From Aphelocoma coerulescens (taxonomy: Eukaryota; Chordata; Aves; Passeriformes; Corvidae), in NCBI RefSeq assembly GCF_041296385.1, contig NC_091019.1, positions 14,462,531-14,526,530 of the forward strand: DNA of 64,000 nt. Reading direction: 5' to 3'. Position 1 is the first letter of the stretch. Every line of letters starts with the position of its first letter. The notes beneath the pieces are model-generated. The model was not told the origin of the DNA and made no database searches. It was given only the letters and a program-made list of their open reading frames with translations. Below are positions 1-8,033 of this stretch, piece by piece. The translations under genes and the position numbers were made by a program.

Positions 1-247
1 GGAGCGGGGGGAGCGCGCTGGGCTGCGGTGCTCGGGCAGGGAACGCCGCCGGCGGCCGTAGCCCTGGGGGCTGATCTTGTTGGGGGGGGCGGCATCGTTC
101 CTATCGTTGACGGCCGCCCTGTGGAGCTCGTCGACCAGCCAATGCACCGTGCACGTCCCGAAGCGGCACGCCTTTGTTTGGAAGTGGGGGAATCTGTTAA
201 TGCTCTGGCGGTAGCGCTTGACGCGGATGTGAGCATCCTCCCGGTTG
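1..247 (-). CDS. ADM: Adrenomedullin precursor, coding exon 4 (mature adrenomedullin), partial at window edge
   Basis: Read on the minus strand, this exon starts after a pyrimidine-rich acceptor (ctctcttcctgcctcgcag) and joins exon 3 in frame. It encodes residues 81-162 of the precursor; Ser80 is split across the junction. A dibasic site VKR (89-91) precedes mature adrenomedullin, residues 92-143, which begins YRQS and ends ISPQGY. It is exactly 52 residues, as in human. The ring ACRFGTC places cysteines at peptide positions 16 and 21, matching the human disulfide. Gly144 after the terminal Tyr is the amidation donor and is followed by four arginines for prohormone cleavage. Between ring and C-terminus the sequence (TVHWLVDELHRAA) differs strongly from human. 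Adrenomedullin is a secreted vasodilator that signals through CALCRL with RAMP2 or RAMP3. The remaining C-terminal propeptide, stop codon and 3' UTR lie beyond position 1. Identification is very secure. Confidence 0.96.
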
Positions 248-740
248 CTGCGAGGCAGGAAGAGAGAGAGCGGGCATGAGAAGAGCGCAGTGAGGGCCCG
301 GAGGGGGGAACGCGGTGGGCGCGAAGGGCAGGGCAGGGACCCCCCAAACTGGAGACGGGCTCCTCCCGCCGGTGCCCAGACCCCCCAGCAGCCCCGGCTG
401 TGCCCTCCCACGGGAGCGCGGAGCAGAGCGTGCTGCCCATGAGAGGAAAGGCCCCGCCGGTTTATGGCTGTTGCTTTTTCTATGCATCCAGGGCTCAAGT
501 TACTATTTATATCTGACTTTAGCAGTAAAGGCGCTACTATCTCCCGCCAGCTAAAGAGCGCGGGGAAAGGAAGGCGGGAGGCTGCTTTCACCGCGATGTG
601 CAGCCCGGGCAGGACCTGCCTCCGGGGCAGGGGGGGGGGGTCTATAGCGAAAATAACCCTAAACACCCGGAAACGAGGGGACCCCGAAACTTTCCACTGC
701 CTCGAGCAAGTGCCCGAGCCCAGGAAGGTCTGGAATTTAC
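248..740 (-). other. ADM: ADM intron 3
   Basis: This GC-rich 493-bp intron runs from donor GTAAAT (740-735) to acceptor GCAG (251-248). In mammals the equivalent intron is known to be alternatively retained, giving a PAMP-only precursor. Here the in-frame codon across the donor is TAA, so retention would end translation immediately after the exon 3 residues. Several open frames cross this intron, but they reflect GC content, not genes. Confidence 0.85.
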
Positions 741-881
741 CTGGGAGGCGAGACTCGGGAATCCTCCTTCACGTCCTGGGTGCGTATGAGAGGCAGCACG
801 TCGGCGGCTGCCCCCAGCCCTCGGAGCACGCCCGCAGGCTTCACGTCCCGCTTGGCTCGGCTTAGTGCCCATTTCGTCCAT
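741..881 (-). CDS. ADM: Adrenomedullin precursor, coding exon 3 (PAMP C-terminus and mid-propeptide)
   Basis: This 141-bp minus-strand exon is bounded by acceptor TCCTTTCAG and donor CCCAG/GTAAAT. Both junctions keep the frame: exon 2 ends with two bases of a Lys codon, and exon 3 ends with two bases of Ser80. It encodes WTKWALSR, the conserved C-terminal half of PAMP (proadrenomedullin N-terminal 20 peptide), then AKR and a mid-propeptide containing PLIRTQDVKEDSR, which aligns with human TLIRPQDMKGASR. In human the residue after ALSR is Gly, which is used for C-terminal amidation; here the codon is GCC (Ala42). KR at 43-44 still provides a dibasic cleavage site. If the downstream intron were retained, translation would stop at the first intron codon (AGG TAA). 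Confidence 0.95.
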
Positions 882-984
882 CTGAAAGGAGCACAGGGAA
901 GAGGAGAGCCTGTTATCGCAAGTCTGCAGGGCGGGAGCCAAACCAAATAGATTCGAGGGGCGAAAATCTTTGCCAGCGCCGAGA

Positions 985-1019
985 TTTTTTCCTTTTTTTT
1001 TTTTTTTTTTCCTCCCCCC
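985..1019. repeat. Pyrimidine tract with T18 run in ADM intron 2
   Basis: A T/C-only tract contains 18 consecutive T (993-1010) followed by a C-rich end. On the ADM sense strand it is poly-A/G. ADM intron 2 is 1172-882, and this is its main visible feature. Because it is poly-A on the sense strand, it is not the polypyrimidine tract of the exon 3 acceptor. Confidence 0.8.
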
Positions 1020-1172
1020 AACGTTTCCTGAAAGGGCATGAGGCCTTTAAGGAGCTGTGCAATTCCCGCAGGGAATCCAGTGCCTCTGATCGCGGCTGGA
1101 GCCAGGCGCGGAGGCTCGGCAGCTCCACGCGCGGCGCGGGGCGCTGGCAGGAGGGCGCGCTCCGATACTCAC

Positions 1173-1270
1173 TTTCTTTTGAACTCTGTCGCTACGTCCA
1201 CCCTTGCAGCATCCACCCCGAAGAAGGTCACAGAGCCGAGATAGAGCAGAGCTACGTGAACTAGTTTCAT
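1173..1270 (-). CDS. ADM: Adrenomedullin precursor, coding exon 2 (start codon, signal peptide, PAMP N-terminus)
   Basis: The start codon is at 1270-1268 in the context CCAGAATGA. The exon encodes 32 codons plus two bases: MKLVHVALLYLGSV, a hydrophobic signal peptide likely cleaved after Ala21, then ARVDVATEFKR, the N-terminal half of PAMP. The human counterpart starts MKLVSVALMYLGSL with ARLDVASEFRKK. The donor AGAAA/GTGAGT follows directly. About 16 bases of 5' UTR (1271-1286) lie in the same exon after the acceptor CCCTCCAG; an adjacent second CAG makes the exact acceptor ambiguous by 3 nt in the untranslated part. This start is chosen because it gives the family's signal peptide, and the upstream exon carries no competing in-frame start that I can see. 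Confidence 0.96.
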
Positions 1271-1866
1271 TCTGGCTGGGCTCCTGCTGGAGGGAAAAGA
1301 GAAGAACTGTAAGCATGCTTGCTAATAAAAGTCAAGTAAGGACTGTCCTTTATTCCTGGTGATACCAGAGAGCTCATTCCCTCGCAGAGCCCCCAGGCTA
1401 CCGGGGACTTTGTGTCTGATATGAACCAGAAGCTAATATTTGCTCAACAACTTATCACAGGGTAAATAACAGAGCCTCCAAAGTTTACGTTTGTCGAGAG
1501 TTTAGTTGCAGAGGCGGCTGAAAACCAGCAGGATTTCCAGAATACCCCCAGCGGCTTGCACTGGGATTTAGCGAACCCATGAGATTAGAGAGAGCTGGCT
1601 ATCGGACGCATCGTTTCCAAACTCCAGCAAGTGTTTTGCTGCCGGGAAGTTTATTCCCTGATAGCTCCTCTTCCCACTTCACACGCAGAACCAGCTAGTT
1701 CTGGGTCTTATGTTGTAAACTGCAGCTGATGCCAAGAGCCAGTGCAAGACTCCACAGCATAACTCCAAACTCTTCAAAACAGTCCAGATTTAGTAGATTT
1801 TTACTTGCTTTCCACCTCCCCTGAATCTCTTGTTGTTGTCAAGGATGGAAAAAAAATAGTTCTTAC

Positions 1867-1990
1867 CTGACAGTGAGGATAATCCACTGAGACAAATGTT
1901 TTTGTAGTAGCGATCCGAGCTTGCAGGGTTTCCTGAGGAGCAAGAACTCCTCCTTTGTGTGTGTATGTGTGTGTGTGTGAAGTAATCACT
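1867..1990 (-). other. ADM: ADM non-coding exon 1 (5' UTR), approximate start
   Basis: The 3' boundary is a consensus donor on the minus strand, CTGTCAG/GTAAGA, at 1867/1866. The 5' end is inferred to be about 25-30 nt below the TATA box (2016-2023), near 1990. A non-coding first exon is the known arrangement in vertebrate ADM. The exon includes a CA/TG dinucleotide run (1956-1979). Intron 1 then spans 1866-1287 and shows no other feature I can name. Confidence 0.7.
1956..1979. repeat. TG/CA dinucleotide microsatellite in ADM exon 1
   Basis: The plus strand has four TG units, one TA interruption, then seven TG units, 24 bp in all. It falls in the predicted ADM 5' UTR, where the transcript would carry CA repeats. 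Such runs usually vary in length between individuals. Confidence 0.85.
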
Positions 1991-2015
1991 GCCGAGCTCT
2001 GCGCTCCACTGCTCG

Positions 2016-2023
2016 CTTTTATA
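2016..2023 (-). promoter_or_regulatory. ADM: TATA box of ADM
   Basis: The minus strand reads GCTCTATAAAAGCGAG, a canonical TATAAAAG. It is about 150 nt upstream of the exon 1 donor and oriented toward ADM. Mammalian ADM also has a TATA promoter. The predicted start site is near 1990. Confidence 0.8.
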
Positions 2024-2546
2024 GAGCAGCACTGAGAAGTGGGTGGACCTTGGCGTGGCCGAGCGTTTTTTTCTTTGCACCCCCCCACCCCCACATTTCA
2101 AGCACTCCTTAAGCATTCTGACCTGGACTGGGGGCAACACTGGGGGTAAAAATAAGAGGATCATTGAAAATTATCTTAAACAACCACTAGGTATTTTGTT
2201 AATTATAACGGCAGCTTTTAGGATTCCGAGTCATGGCACAACTTGCAAAATCCGATGGGCCCCTCAGTCTGTTTTACTGGGGACAGACTTTTTAACTGCC
2301 AATATATAATTGTATTTCCACGGTCTGTAACATAATTTCTCATTCTAGACATCTTAGGTTCAGGTGGGTGAAAGCAGGGGAATGGGAACCAGATTTAATT
2401 CATCCCAAAATCCATGAAAATCCATCAAATACCAGAGTTTCAGAAATAAACCCATATTTGGACAACGTGAATTATAATAAGTAACCGGAATGCCAGCCTT
2501 CTTTACATGAGTAAGGAGGTGGCAAATGAGGCATCATTAATATTCA

Positions 2547-2553
2547 TGACTCA
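2547..2553. promoter_or_regulatory. Consensus AP-1/TRE word upstream of ADM
   Basis: TGACTCA, the consensus AP-1 site, lies about 560 bp upstream of the predicted ADM start. It sits in an AT-rich stretch with several TAAT-type words (2530-2640). AP-1 control of mammalian ADM is reported, but a single 7-mer can occur by chance. Confidence 0.35.
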
Positions 2554-3364
2554 ACTTTGCCGCATATTTTATCTAACAAAATGTATTTGATTTACTTGAT
2601 CGATTCAAATAGATCACGAGTCAAATGGTTTTGGCTGATGAAGGTTAGAGCCCAGTTCTGTGCCTTGAACAGAGCAAGTGGTATCTCTTTGGGGCACACA
2701 CAGGGTCACTGAAACGCCTGGGGTTACGTGCACCGGGGAGAGCCGCCGTGCCTTGTGCTAGTCCCAGTCCGCAAACCTCCACGGACGTGAGTGCGGTTAC
2801 TTCCCGGTCAGAAAGCTAAACCAGTGCAGGATCGGGGTCTCTAACAGCATCCTCCCGGCTGGCCAGCAGCAAAACCTTCGTCTGACCACCTTGTTGCTGG
2901 GTTTTTTACAGTCTTTAACGTCTTTGCTCCGTGACGCTTCAGAAATGCAGAGGTCCGGCTTCGCAGGGGGTGCTGGAAGCCAGCGGCGGATGAACCACGT
3001 CTCCGCTTACTTGTCGCAGTGCAAATCCGGCGGGACCAAAGGAAATGCCCCAAGAGATCTGCGCCCTGGGGCGCCGGGGTCCCCTTGCCAGCGAGAGACA
3101 CCGGGCAGGAAGGAATGAACTGGTGAGATGCTTCTCTCACATCTTGCCCCAAGCAAAGTGTTTCAAAAGTCAGGTGAGTGAGTATGTGCTCGTGACTCTG
3201 TGCTTTCCTAGATAACCGCGGTGTGCAACAACACCCCGGAGAGGTATGTGCAGGGGGATGACGGAAACTTTCCTGTGCACGGTCTAAGGTGCTCTCTCCC
3301 TCCCTCCCCTTGCTCGCCAGCAGCGTCCAGACATCTGGAGGCTTCTGTCTCCTGCATCAACCTG

Positions 3365-3720
3365 TGCGGGCCAGGCTGGCCCGGGAGCCGCCACCACCCG
3401 GCCGGCAGGGAGGGCCAGCACTGCCTGTCGCTGCTCCCCATCCCATTCCGGCTGGCCGCCCCTCTGCCCCGAGCCCCCTGCGCGGCTCCCGCGGGGCGAG
3501 GCCGTTCCCCCGGCCCTGAGCCGGCCGCCGGGCAAGCCCAGATCCGCTCCCCGCCGCACCTGCCCGGCCGAGCGCGGGACGCGGCGGCTGCCCCGGAGCG
3601 CCGGCAGCCAGCGGGGCTGCCCCGGGCTCGCCCGCATCCCTTCCGCCCGCCAGCTCGGGCAGCTCCGCGGAGCCGCAGCCCCGCTGCCCGCGCCACGGAC
3701 CGTGCTCCGGAGCACAATCA
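3365..3720. promoter_or_regulatory. Orphan CpG island between ADM and SBF2
   Basis: This block is extremely GC-rich with dense CpG, for example runs of GCGGGGCGAGG and GCGGACGC-type words. AT-richer DNA flanks it on both sides. It is about 1.4-1.7 kb upstream of the ADM TATA box and more than 4 kb from the SBF2 exon. No known protein start is visible; the open frames across it are compositional. It could be a distal ADM element or the promoter of a non-coding transcript. Confidence 0.6.
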
Positions 3721-5708
3721 CGCAGAGCGGGAGGCTTGCGGGGGGAAACACAGGGAGGAAGAAATGCGAAAATAAGTGGTCTAGAACGGGGCCGTATCAT
3801 GACCAGAGCTGCGCGACTGTATCAGCCCGCGGTGGCTGGATTTTAGAGACCTCATGAGGCAGCTCAAGCTCGTGCGAGTTCAAGCATTTCCTTGATTAGC
3901 AGAAGTTGAAACTGAACCTAACTTTTTTTTTTTTTCCCCGAATAAGAAGGCAGGGTTTTGTGTGATAAGCATTGCTTTGACTCAAATTAAGTCTCCCATT
4001 CCTGTAAAGAAAAAAAAAAAATCACAGGTTTCCTCAAATGCTGGAAAATCCCTCATTAAAATCCTTGGCTTAAACGGGAAGTGTATATTGTATACTCTTA
4101 GTCAAACAATGCAGAAAAAATCCTACGTTGATTTAGGAATAGTAATGACAGTAATAACACAACTCTCACGTGACTTCATATGGACTATAACTCTCATCTC
4201 AGTGATACAAAACTACTTCATTCAAATTCATGAGGTGGCAAACTCTGGCACATAAATGATCAGTTTGTTGCTGATGTGATTTGTGAAAGGGCTTCACCAG
4301 GTCGACCCGGTTCAAATCTACCACAAAACATCATGTTCTTTGTTCAGATGCTCATTTTGTTCTTTCTATGAACTTGCATTCTCGTGAGCAATAGTCACTG
4401 AATTGGTACTTTGATGTAACAGTGACCACTTTTAAAAAAATTATTCCATAAATAGTGAGTTATTTCCATAAAAAAAACCCAACGAAAACAGTTACACAGA
4501 ATGTTCCATAGCAATATTATTCACAAGCTGTGAGTCTGAGGCAATGCCAAGCAGTTCAGCAAGACCAGTCTGTGATGTGAAGTGTAGGATCTCCCAGATG
4601 CTGCCCCATCAATCGTGGGAAGCTGGCCTGGAGGAACAGCCAGCTCCTGGACCTGTTTACTGCTTATCTCGGGTGTGCTGTTCAACCTCTTGGTGTTGCC
4701 ATATGGACAGGAGACCTTACAACGTGTATCTGCTCTGGCAGGGACATGGCGAAGATGGGTTGCTGTTTATACAGCATTTTATTCAGGCTGAGGTTTATTC
4801 CAAAAGAAAAGGTCTAAAATCTGTGGGTATCAATGGGGAATCAGTGTGAGGCAAATATTCTGTGTTGATTATGGAAGGAAACTGTTGTTTGAAGCCAGTG
4901 AAAGTGCCTTTGCATGTTTGACTTCAGATTTAAACAAATTGTTCTGAATTCATATGCCATGAGTATGAATAGACCTGATGTATTTCAGGCTGCATGAAAT
5001 CAGCAGAAAGATAATACTAGTAGAAGACTGGCACCCCCTGAAGGATCTAAAACCTCAATCAAGCTCCACACAGAAAAACCTTGCTGTTAGTGCCTGCAGT
5101 CAGCCAGTTTTCTCTGTGCCAAGGGCACAGCGACAAAGGGGTGATTCCATTTCTGGTAGTCCCATTGGAGGGGCTTTGGTGAGCCTTATGTCTGACAGGT
5201 TTGAGTACACCAAACAAAGCCTCCTAAATGAGTGGGGAATGTCTACTGGTTGGGGTCATAGCTGCTTCCCTGTTCTGGCATGGGGTGGAGTGACACTGGA
5301 TAAAGAGACTGCAGGCAGTGTGAATTCTCTGTTTCCTGAAGGAGGAGGGAACTGTAGAAGGTATTGTGAGTGTTCAAACATTGTTGTTGGCAAGTGGACA
5401 ATGTGAGTGTGGCAACATTGTCCCTTGAGTGCTTTCAGGCTCTTGGAGAGGCTGCAGCCTTGCAATTCTTCCCCTGGGGTAAGTACATGACTAGGTGCTT
5501 CTGGAGATGTGTGCCTTGATGTCCTCTGTGAGCCCCTGCATCTCTTGTGAGGAGCCAGGCTACTCTGCTGCAAGTGAGGGAATTAAGGTTCTGGCGGTCT
5601 GGATGAGCATTCCATTTTACTTTTCATTAGAATTTAGGTGAACACTCTGTCTGCTCCACTTCCTCATTTGTCCTATAAGAACATAAGATTGCCCTATACT
5701 TAAGGGAA

Positions 5709-5878
5709 GCTGTCCAGAGAGGTTGTGGATGCCACATTCCTGGAAGTGTTCATGGCATGGTTGGATGAGGCTCTGAGAAACCTGGTTTAGTGGAATGTGT
5801 CCCTGTCCGTAGCAGGGGGCTTGGAACAAGATGATCTTTAAGTTCCCTTCTGACCCAAACCATTCTGTGACTCTGTGA
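5709..5878 (+). mobile_element. CR1 LINE 3' fragment
   Basis: The sequence matches the CR1 3' end in forward orientation: the 'cagagaggttgtggatgcc' region, an AGCAGGGGGCTTGGA segment, then GATGATC with TTCCCTTCTGACCC, ending CATTCTGTGACTCTGTGA. The 5'-truncated form ending in ATTCTGTG-type octamers is the hallmark of avian CR1. It is diverged and therefore not recent. Confidence 0.85.
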
Positions 5879-7005
5879 AATAAATAAGCTCAACTGAACT
5901 TCCTATTCCTTACCTAAGATGTGCCATTTCTTATAAACTTTATAAGCTTTATTAACTTTGGCTGTACTGATCTAGATAGCAGAAGGAGCAAGGCTGTAAA
6001 GTGAGCACTAGCGGTATTGGGAAATCACTGAGCAAACATCTTGCTCTTGAACCACCATTTATTAATGCCCTGGGAAAGGTGTGAGGTGATCTTCTGCTAG
6101 AGGCGCTGTCTTAAAAGAGCAATGAGACTTAACCATTGAGATTTGTTATTGCATATTGAATATTTTTGAGTGCCGATATGGTAACTCTAAGGTCCCATTT
6201 CAGCTCCAAATTAGGTAATTTCTTAGTGTCTTTAAGCCTTCCCTCCAGATTTAGCTGTACAGAACATTATCCCCTGCTTTTGTTGTTATGTCCTGCAACC
6301 AAAATGCCTATGCACAACTTAACAAAGGTATTCCTACCTAACTCCTACCTAGAAGAAGTGACTGACCCCCCAGAGTGCATCTCTTCCTCAAAAAGTATGG
6401 CCCAATCTTTTTGGTGTATTACACATTTTTCTTTACTCCTAAAGTTAACAAGGAAGTTTATTAAGATTGGGTCTTTATACATGTCATTTGCTTCAAAACA
6501 GCTAAATCACGAAGTTGATGACTCCGAGGAGATATCAACCTCTGTCCTCCACTGAGAAGGCACAAGCGGGAATACTGCTTGAAGCTTCCTGAGCAATTTG
6601 CATCTGGCTTATCAGCAAGACGCTGCATCAGTATGTCCAGCTAAGACATGTAAGAACTGCGTGTTTGAAGCAGAAATGTCTCTGAGACCACTAATGACCG
6701 TCTGCTGGGGGCCTCGTCAGGATGGATCGTCAGGAGCAAATCCAGTTTGCTGCATTTCCACACCCAGCCCGGTACCCGCAACAGCTCATCGCTGGAGTGC
6801 AACCCATGTGCTCCACTTGGTTCTTCTCTCTGTGCTCTCAAACGGGATGTACATAGAAGCTTATCAGAGTGCTTCTGCAGGCTCCGCCAGCTACCCAAGC
6901 GCTGTACTGTCCGCTCGTTTATCCTCAGCATCTCTGCGCCTGCTGGCAAAGCCCATCGTGCTTCCAAGGGCCACGGTCCAAAAGGTGCCTGCCTCATCTG
7001 CACGT

Positions 7006-7013
7006 TATAAATA
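7006..7013 (+). promoter_or_regulatory. Isolated TATA-like box at the upstream edge of the SBF2 CpG island
   Basis: TATAAATA (context CACGTTATAAATAGCACGG) sits exactly where AT-rich DNA gives way to the CpG island. A start near 7036 would produce a leader of about 940 nt before the SBF2 ATG, so it is more likely to serve an alternative or non-coding transcript, if it works at all. The word also resembles a MEF2 site. Confidence 0.3.
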
Positions 7014-7861
7014 GCACGGCAGCTCCCGGCGCGGCCTCGCTGAGCGCCCCGGCGGCCACCGCCCGTGCCCGGGCCAGCACGTCCGAGGCCACCCGGGTCA
7101 CGCCGAGGCACTGCCGGCCAGTGCCCTGCCAGGCTCGGCCCCGGCGCCGCGACCCGCGGGGAGCAGCACGGCGGGGCCGGGCCGGGCCGGGCAGCGCAGC
7201 GCCCTCCGGGGCGCGGGTGCTGCCGTGAGGGGACCGGGGCCGAGACCCCCGCGCCGTTCTTGGCACCGCCGCAGAGCCCAGAGGGGCCGCGGGACCGCCT
7301 CCTCCGCGGCGGCATGTCCCGCACACCCCGGACAAAACGTGAACGGGACACATTCTGGAAGCGCAAGCCCCGATTCTCCAGGCCGAGCTGGCGGGGCCGG
7401 CGTTATCTCGCCGCCGGCTTCAATTTCCGCGGAGCCTCGACGGGGGCGATGTCCAGCCCCGGCAGCTCCTTGCAGGAGCGGCGAGCTGCAGCCCCGCTCA
7501 GGCACCCGAGTCTCCCCGGGCGTGCAGAGCGCTCGGACCCGCCGCGAGTGTCTTTTGTAAGGGGAACGTGCCCCGGACTCGCTGCCTCCCGGGCGGGCAC
7601 CGCACAGGGGCAGGCTGCTGGGAGACAAAGCCCCGCTCGGGCGGGGCACGGACCTCCCCCGCCGGGCCCTCCCCGCCCGCGGGGGGCTGCGAAGGGAGAT
7701 CGCGGCGCTGGCAGCGGCGTCCCAGCACGGCGGTCGGCCCGGGGCAGCGGCACTGGGGGACAGCCGGGCCGGGCCGGGCCGCCCCAGCCCCCGCCCAGCC
7801 CCGGGGTCACGGCGAGCGGTCCGGGCGGCGCGCAGGCGCACGGCGCGCCCGCGCCTCCAAC

Positions 7862-7915
7862 ATGGCTGAGGTGGTGCCGCTCCTCCTGCGGCGGGCGCGG
7901 AGCAGAGGATGCTGA
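7862..7915 (+). CDS. Upstream open reading frame 1 in the SBF2 leader (17 codons)
   Basis: ATG in the context CCAACATGG has A at -3 and G at +4, a strong initiation context. It opens a 17-residue frame (MAEVVPLLLRRARSRGC) ending TGA at 7913-7915, 63 nt before the SBF2 ATG. If the transcript begins upstream of 7862, ribosomes scanning the leader would meet this first. The ATG also lies inside a YY1-like motif, so the leader may begin very near it. No protein function is implied. Confidence 0.4.
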   Translation: MAEVVPLLLRRARSRGC

Positions 7916-8019
7916 GCCTGCCCCGAGCCGCCGCCGCAGCCGCTGGGGTGGTGAGGCCGAGGCGCGCCCCGCGCAGCCATGGCCAGGCTGGCCGACTACT
8001 TCATCGTGGTGGGCTATGA
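7909..8019 (+). CDS. Upstream open reading frame 2, overlapping the SBF2 start out of frame (36 codons)
   Basis: An ATG at 7909 (A at -3, C at +4) overlaps the stop codon of the first upstream frame within GGATGCTGA. It stays open for 36 codons past the SBF2 ATG (7979), in the +1 frame, ending at TGA 8017-8019. An overlapping upstream frame of this type usually lowers initiation at the main start. Whether it is used is inference; the frame itself is directly visible. Confidence 0.4.
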   Translation: MLSLPRAAAAAAGVVRPRRAPRSHGQAGRLLHRGGL

Positions 8020-8033
8020 CCACGAGAAGACAG
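7979..8033 (+). CDS. SBF2: SBF2 (MTMR13) coding exon 1
   Basis: The exon encodes MARLADYFIVVGYDHEKT plus the first base of the next codon, and the donor ACAG/GTAGGTG follows. The first 17 residues match the N-terminus of human SBF2 (set-binding factor 2, myotubularin-related protein 13), the start of its uDENN domain; the paralogue SBF1 diverges after MARLADYF. SBF2 is a large protein (about 1,850 residues) with DENN, GRAM, inactive myotubularin-phosphatase and PH domains. It acts as an exchange factor for Rab21/Rab28-type GTPases and pairs with MTMR2 in phosphoinositide turnover. Loss causes Charcot-Marie-Tooth disease 4B2 in humans. The ATG is in a good context (GCAGCCATGG). The transcript's 5' end probably lies near 7840-7860. 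Confidence 0.95.

Larger units (their letters stand above)
2024..7850. other. Intergenic spacer between divergent ADM and SBF2
   Basis: No protein-coding gene is recognisable in this 5.8-kb spacer. From 2300 to 2650 it is AT-rich with homeodomain-like and AP-1-like words. The 2700-3200 segment has three ACGTG cores. A CpG-rich block lies at 3365-3720. From 3800 to 5700 and from 5880 to 6990 it is ordinary AT-rich DNA with no identified feature. A CR1 fragment lies at 5709-5878. The GC-rich part from about 7015 onward belongs to the SBF2 CpG island. Confidence 0.75.

Noticed and set aside
3208..3800. Overlapping open frames of 147-184 codons in the orphan CpG island
   Set aside because: Compositional, open on both strands at once, with no recognisable protein.
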